26,809 nucleotides of DNA. Source: Lachnoclostridium sp. UBA1175 (lineage in GTDB: Bacteria; Bacillota; Clostridia; Lachnospirales; Lachnospiraceae). Positions within the stretch are counted from its first letter, which is position 1; every line of letters starts with the position of its first letter. The stretch spans positions 1 to 26,809 of the forward strand of contig DBYX01000017.1 in the NCBI GenBank assembly GCA_002311665.1. Reading direction: 5' to 3'. Below are positions 23,581 to 26,809 of the stretch, piece by piece. Position numbers and translations under genes: made by a program. The notes under the pieces were generated by a model, which saw only the letters and a program-made list of their open reading frames with translations, searched no databases and had not been told where the DNA came from.

Positions 23581-25071
23581 ATGAACAATGCAATGGTCGG
23601 ATACATTTTGGGTTCGGTGATGAAGATCGAGGGCGTGCTGCTGCTCGGTCCTTGCGCCGCTGCGGTCCGGTACGGGGAGAAGGCCGGCTGGTACTACCTG
23701 TGCGTGGCCGTGCTGTGCGAGATCTGCGGATGGATCCTTGCGCACGGTAAGCCGAAGAACCAGGTGTTCTACCTCAAGGAGGGCTGTGTCTCCACGGCTC
23801 TGAGCTGGCTTGCGCTTAGCTTCTTCGGAGGGCTGCCGATGTTCCTCTGCGGGGATATCCCGAAGTTCATCGACGCCGTGTTCGAGGCAGCCTCCGGATT
23901 TACGACGACGGGAGCGACCATACTCGGGGATGTGGAACATCTGGCGCGAGCGACGCTTCTGTGGCGAAGCATGACGCACTGGGTCGGCGGTATGGGAATC
24001 CTCGTGTTCCTGCTTGCCATTGTTCCTCTGAGCGGCGGATCCAATATGAATATTATGCGCGCGGAGAGCCCCGGCCCCTCAGTCGGCAAACTGGTTCCCA
24101 AGGTGCGTCACACCGCGCGTATCCTTTACCTGATCTACGTCGGCCTGACGATCCTGGAGCTGATCCTCCTGCTGTGCGGCGGGATGAGTTTCTTTGACTC
24201 GATCAACCACGCGATGGCGACGGCAGGCACCGGCGGCTTCGGCGTTCGCAACGACAGCCTGGCCTCCTACTCACCGTATCTGCAGTGGGTTGTCACGGTA
24301 TTTATGATACTGTTCGGTGTGAACTTCAACGCATACTACTTCATCCTCTTCCGGCAGTTCCGCAAGGCGTTCGGCATGGAGGAGGTGCGCTATTACCTGC
24401 TGATCGTGCTGGCGGGCATTATGATCGTCTTCCTCAATGTGCGACCGATGTACGCGAGTGATGCGGACGGGATCCGGCATGCGGCGTTCCAGGTGAGTTC
24501 CATCATCTCCACGACGGGTTTTTCCACGGTGGACTTTGACCTGTGGCCGCAGACGGCCAGAACGATCCTGGTGCTTCTGATGTTCATCGGAGCCTGCGCG
24601 GGCAGCACCGCCGGCGGCATGAAGGTCTCCCGTATCGTGATCGCCGCCAAGACGGTGAAGAAGGAGCTGGGAGCGTATCTGCATCCGAAGAGCATCAAGA
24701 AGATCCGCTTTGAGGGCAAGCCCGTGGAGCACGAGGTGGTGCGCTCCATCAACGTGTACATTATCACGTACGCCGTGATCTTTGCGGTGTCCGTGTTCCT
24801 GGTATCGTTCAACAACTGTAACCTGGAGACCAATGTGACGGCGGTTGCCGCTACGGTCAACAACGTGGGCCCCGGACTTGCGATGGTCGGCCCCACCCTG
24901 AATTACGGGCATTTTTCAACATTTACAAAGTGCGTACTGATCTTTGATATGATCGCGGGTCGTCTCGAACTGTTCCCGCTCCTTATGCTGTTCCATCCGG
25001 GTATCTGGAAGGAAGCCGTGCGGAGCAGCCGCCTGCAGAAATTCCTGCACCGCGAGAAGAATCAGGCGTGA
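23581..25071 (+). CDS. trkH: Trk potassium transporter TrkH
   Basis: 496-aa membrane subunit of the K+ uptake system. Four pore loops are visible, each with a filter Gly: TTTGAT (about 102), GTGGFG (about 219), STTGFS (about 311) and NVGPG (about 429). The motif GGMGILVF lies in the first third. Length is typical of TrkH/TrkG rather than shorter KtrB. It follows trkA by 21 nt and precedes the Kv-type channel by 42 nt. The ATG has GGGGAG about 10 nt upstream. Confidence 0.93.
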   Translation: MNNAMVGYILGSVMKIEGVLLLGPCAAAVRYGEKAGWYYLCVAVLCEICGWILAHGKPKNQVFYLKEGCVSTALSWLALSFFGGLPMFLCGDIPKFIDAVFEAASGFTTTGATILGDVEHLARATLLWRSMTHWVGGMGILVFLLAIVPLSGGSNMNIMRAESPGPSVGKLVPKVRHTARILYLIYVGLTILELILLLCGGMSFFDSINHAMATAGTGGFGVRNDSLASYSPYLQWVVTVFMILFGVNFNAYYFILFRQFRKAFGMEEVRYYLLIVLAGIMIVFLNVRPMYASDADGIRHAAFQVSSIISTTGFSTVDFDLWPQTARTILVLLMFIGACAGSTAGGMKVSRIVIAAKTVKKELGAYLHPKSIKKIRFEGKPVEHEVVRSINVYIITYAVIFAVSVFLVSFNNCNLETNVTAVAATVNNVGPGLAMVGPTLNYGHFSTFTKCVLIFDMIAGRLELFPLLMLFHPGIWKEAVRSSRLQKFLHREKNQA

Positions 25072-25113
25072 CAGGCGCGCGGATCGCGGGTATCCTTGTG
25101 GAGGAGGTGCCGT

Positions 25114-26322
25114 ATGAAGAAAGCAAAAAAACGTGTATTTCACATGATTCAGATCGGTGACCGACGGGATACGTTGAGCAAGTCGTTCGACATCTTCATC
25201 GTCGTGGTCATCCTGCTGAATCTTTTCGTGACGTTCGCGGATACCTTCGATGAGTTGCAGAAGTTCCACAAGGCGTTCGGCGTGATCGAGCTGATCACGA
25301 TCATCATCTTCACGATCGAATACATCCTTAGACTGTGGACTTCGGATCTGCTGTATCCCGAGAAATCCTTCTGGGGAGCGAAACTCGCGTTTGTATTCTC
25401 CTTCTATGGTGTGATCGACCTGCTGACCTTCTTTCCGTACTACCTGCCGATTATGGTTCCCGGCGGCATTGTGGCGTTCCGCATACTGCGGGTGTTCCGC
25501 ATTTTCCGACTCTTCAAGATCAACGCACAGTACGATGCGTTCAATGTCATCACGGACGTTTTGAATGAGAAGAAGAGCCAGCTGTTTTCCTCCATCTGCC
25601 TGTTGCTCATGCTGATGGTCGCGTCGTCACTCGGAATGTACGGTCTGGAGCACGATGCCGGTTCCGGCTTTGACAATGCGTTCTCCGGCATCTGGTGGTC
25701 AACCTCGGCGATACTGACGGTGGGCTACGGAGATATATATCCGGTTACGACCGGGGGAAGAATTCTCGCGATCATCATCGCCTGCCTCGGCGTCGGCATC
25801 GTCGCCATTCCCACAGGTATTATTTCCGCAGGCTTCGTCGAACGCTACACGAAGATCAAGGAGATTATGACGCGCGGCGAGGAGAGAACCGTCCGGTTCA
25901 TCACATCCAACGTGTCGCACGGGCATTCCTGGTGCGGGAAGAAACTCAGCGAGATCGTCCTGCCGCCGCAGCTTCTGCTCGTGGTTTTGATGCGGGGAAA
26001 TGAGCAGATCGTCCCCGAGGGAAGCACCGTGATCAACGAGGGGGATATGCTCGTTCTCGCGGGGCAGCATTATGCGGATCGGAAGGATATGAATCTGCGG
26101 GAGATCGTCGTCGGTGCGGAGCATCCGTGGGCCGGCGAGCAGATCCGCGATGTGGACATCAGCCGGCAGGAACTGATCGTATCGATCGAGCGCAACGGAC
26201 GGATGATCATTCCGAACGGTTCGAGCGAGATCAGGAAGGACGACATTGTCCTTGTGTATCGCAAGGGCAGGGACGTTGCGGAGAGCAGGCGCGGCGAAGC
26301 CCGCGGAAAGCGTAAGAAATAA
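25114..26322 (+). CDS. Voltage-gated-type K+ channel with two RCK_C domains
   Basis: 402-aa protein. It has six helices: S1 about 25-43, S2 57-76, S3 90-108, S4 with the arginine ladder FRILRVFRIFRLFK (122-135), S5 about 155-178, then the pore helix and selectivity filter TVGYGD (202-207), and S6 about 216-240. The C-terminal part holds two RCK_C-like (TrkA_C) modules (about 268-328 and 336-395, each with the I-x-x-G-D pattern) but no Rossmann RCK_N. The ATG at 25114 is chosen for GGAGGTG 6 nt upstream; the frame opens earlier at a TTG. It is part of the trkAH operon. The ligand of the RCK_C modules is unknown; c-di-AMP is known for related TrkA_C domains. Confidence 0.9.
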   Translation: MKKAKKRVFHMIQIGDRRDTLSKSFDIFIVVVILLNLFVTFADTFDELQKFHKAFGVIELITIIIFTIEYILRLWTSDLLYPEKSFWGAKLAFVFSFYGVIDLLTFFPYYLPIMVPGGIVAFRILRVFRIFRLFKINAQYDAFNVITDVLNEKKSQLFSSICLLLMLMVASSLGMYGLEHDAGSGFDNAFSGIWWSTSAILTVGYGDIYPVTTGGRILAIIIACLGVGIVAIPTGIISAGFVERYTKIKEIMTRGEERTVRFITSNVSHGHSWCGKKLSEIVLPPQLLLVVLMRGNEQIVPEGSTVINEGDMLVLAGQHYADRKDMNLREIVVGAEHPWAGEQIRDVDISRQELIVSIERNGRMIIPNGSSEIRKDDIVLVYRKGRDVAESRRGEARGKRKK

Positions 26323-26335
26323 GGGGGATCGGAAT

Positions 26336-26809
26336 ATGGCCGGTGGAAAATTTCCGCGAAGGCTGTCTTCGTTTCAGATCATCATACTCGGTTTTGCAGG
26401 AGTCATATTGCTCGGGGCGCTCATATTGACGCTTCCGATCGCCTCGCAGGGGAGAGTGTGGACATCTTTCGGGGACACATTGTTCACCTCGACTTCCGCC
26501 GTATGCGTGACGGGGTTGGTGGTGCAGGATACCGCGACGTATTGGTCTGCCTTTGGGCAGGGCATCATCCTGGTGCTGATCCAGATCGGCGGCATCGGTG
26601 TCATCGCGGTAGCCGTGTTCATTGCGAGCATCTCGGGCAAGAAGCTTTCCCTGATGCAGCGAAGCACACTACAGGACAGTATCTCCGCGCATCAGATCGG
26701 CGGAGTCGTGCATATGACGGGGTTCATCATCCGCGTCGTGTTCCTCACGGAGCTGGTCGGCGCGCTCGTGTTGCTTCCGTCCTTCTGCAGCCGATACGGC
26801 TGGGGGGGG
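26336..26809 (+). CDS. KtrB-type K+ transporter (partial, runs off window)
   Basis: First 158 codons of a KtrB/TrkH-family membrane protein. The N-terminus has the family start SSFQIIILGFAGVILLGALI, then DTLFTSTSAVCVTGLVVQDT, with the first pore loop and its filter VTG, and IQIGGIGVIAVAVF. The ATG at 26336 has AAGGGGG 8 nt upstream. The gene lacks its last two thirds because the window ends. Length of the matching part and SFQ start suggest KtrB rather than TrkH. A KtrA partner could lie beyond the window, or TrkA may serve both. Confidence 0.88.
   Translation, partial: MAGGKFPRRLSSFQIIILGFAGVILLGALILTLPIASQGRVWTSFGDTLFTSTSAVCVTGLVVQDTATYWSAFGQGIILVLIQIGGIGVIAVAVFIASISGKKLSLMQRSTLQDSISAHQIGGVVHMTGFIIRVVFLTELVGALVLLPSFCSRYGWGG

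Noticed and set aside
22159..23979. 606-codon minus-strand frame across trkA
   Set aside because: It is antisense to trkA and trkH, with no recognisable domain.
1..26809. CRISPR array, tRNA, rRNA, insertion sequence or prophage
   Set aside because: I searched by eye for regular spacers, tRNA arms, transposase motifs and integrase motifs and found none; short hairpins are explained as terminators or operators.

Overview
The window looks like chromosomal DNA of a Gram-positive anaerobe of the class Clostridia, possibly Lachnospiraceae-like. This is an inference from gene content: lipobox substrate-binding proteins, an XRE-cupin regulator beside potABCD, a YitT protein, a DesK/LiaS-type sensor, Trk/Ktr potassium uptake, and strong Shine-Dalgarno sites with several GTG or TTG starts. 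The DNA is moderately GC-rich, with AT-rich gaps carrying good sigma-A promoters. I see no rRNA, tRNA, CRISPR array, prophage or insertion sequence.

Region 1 (1-5760, minus strand). A polyamine uptake operon runs regulator -> potA -> potB -> potC -> potD from a promoter near 4557-4584. Upstream of it lies a single lipoprotein gene with its own promoter (5843-5871) and an excellent terminator (4623-4653). Region 2 (5760-12462, plus strand). A LURP-one-related (Tubby-like fold) protein is followed by an OmpR-type response regulator, a large sensor kinase with extra membrane helices after its ATPase domain, and a run of three zinc-ribbon membrane proteins plus a GNAT acetyltransferase. The close spacing suggests one operon. 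A long hairpin terminator (12464-12497) separates it from the convergent region 3.

Region 3 (12571-14330, minus strand). A NarL/LuxR response regulator and its HisKA_3 sensor kinase overlap by 4 nt and seem to be transcribed as a leaderless mRNA. Region 4 (14456-18795, plus strand). A YitT/DUF2179 membrane protein comes first, then an ABC exporter (ATPase and two ABC-2 permeases) closed by a 12-bp terminator. Region 5 (18876-20681). A broken response-regulator remnant ends at a 17-bp hairpin; after it comes a PlsC-type acyltransferase carrying a C-terminal zinc ribbon.

Region 6 (20706-26809, plus strand). A tightly packed ion-transport cluster holds a GltS-like carrier, TrkA, TrkH, a voltage-gated-type K+ channel with two RCK_C domains but no RCK_N domain, and the start of a KtrB gene cut by the window edge.

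The most unexpected signal is not a gene. The 7-mer GGAAAAT (often as CGGAAAATG) occurs about 29 times on the two strands in genes and gaps alike, by my hand count. Base composition alone predicts roughly two. Several copies are arranged as perfect inverted pairs.
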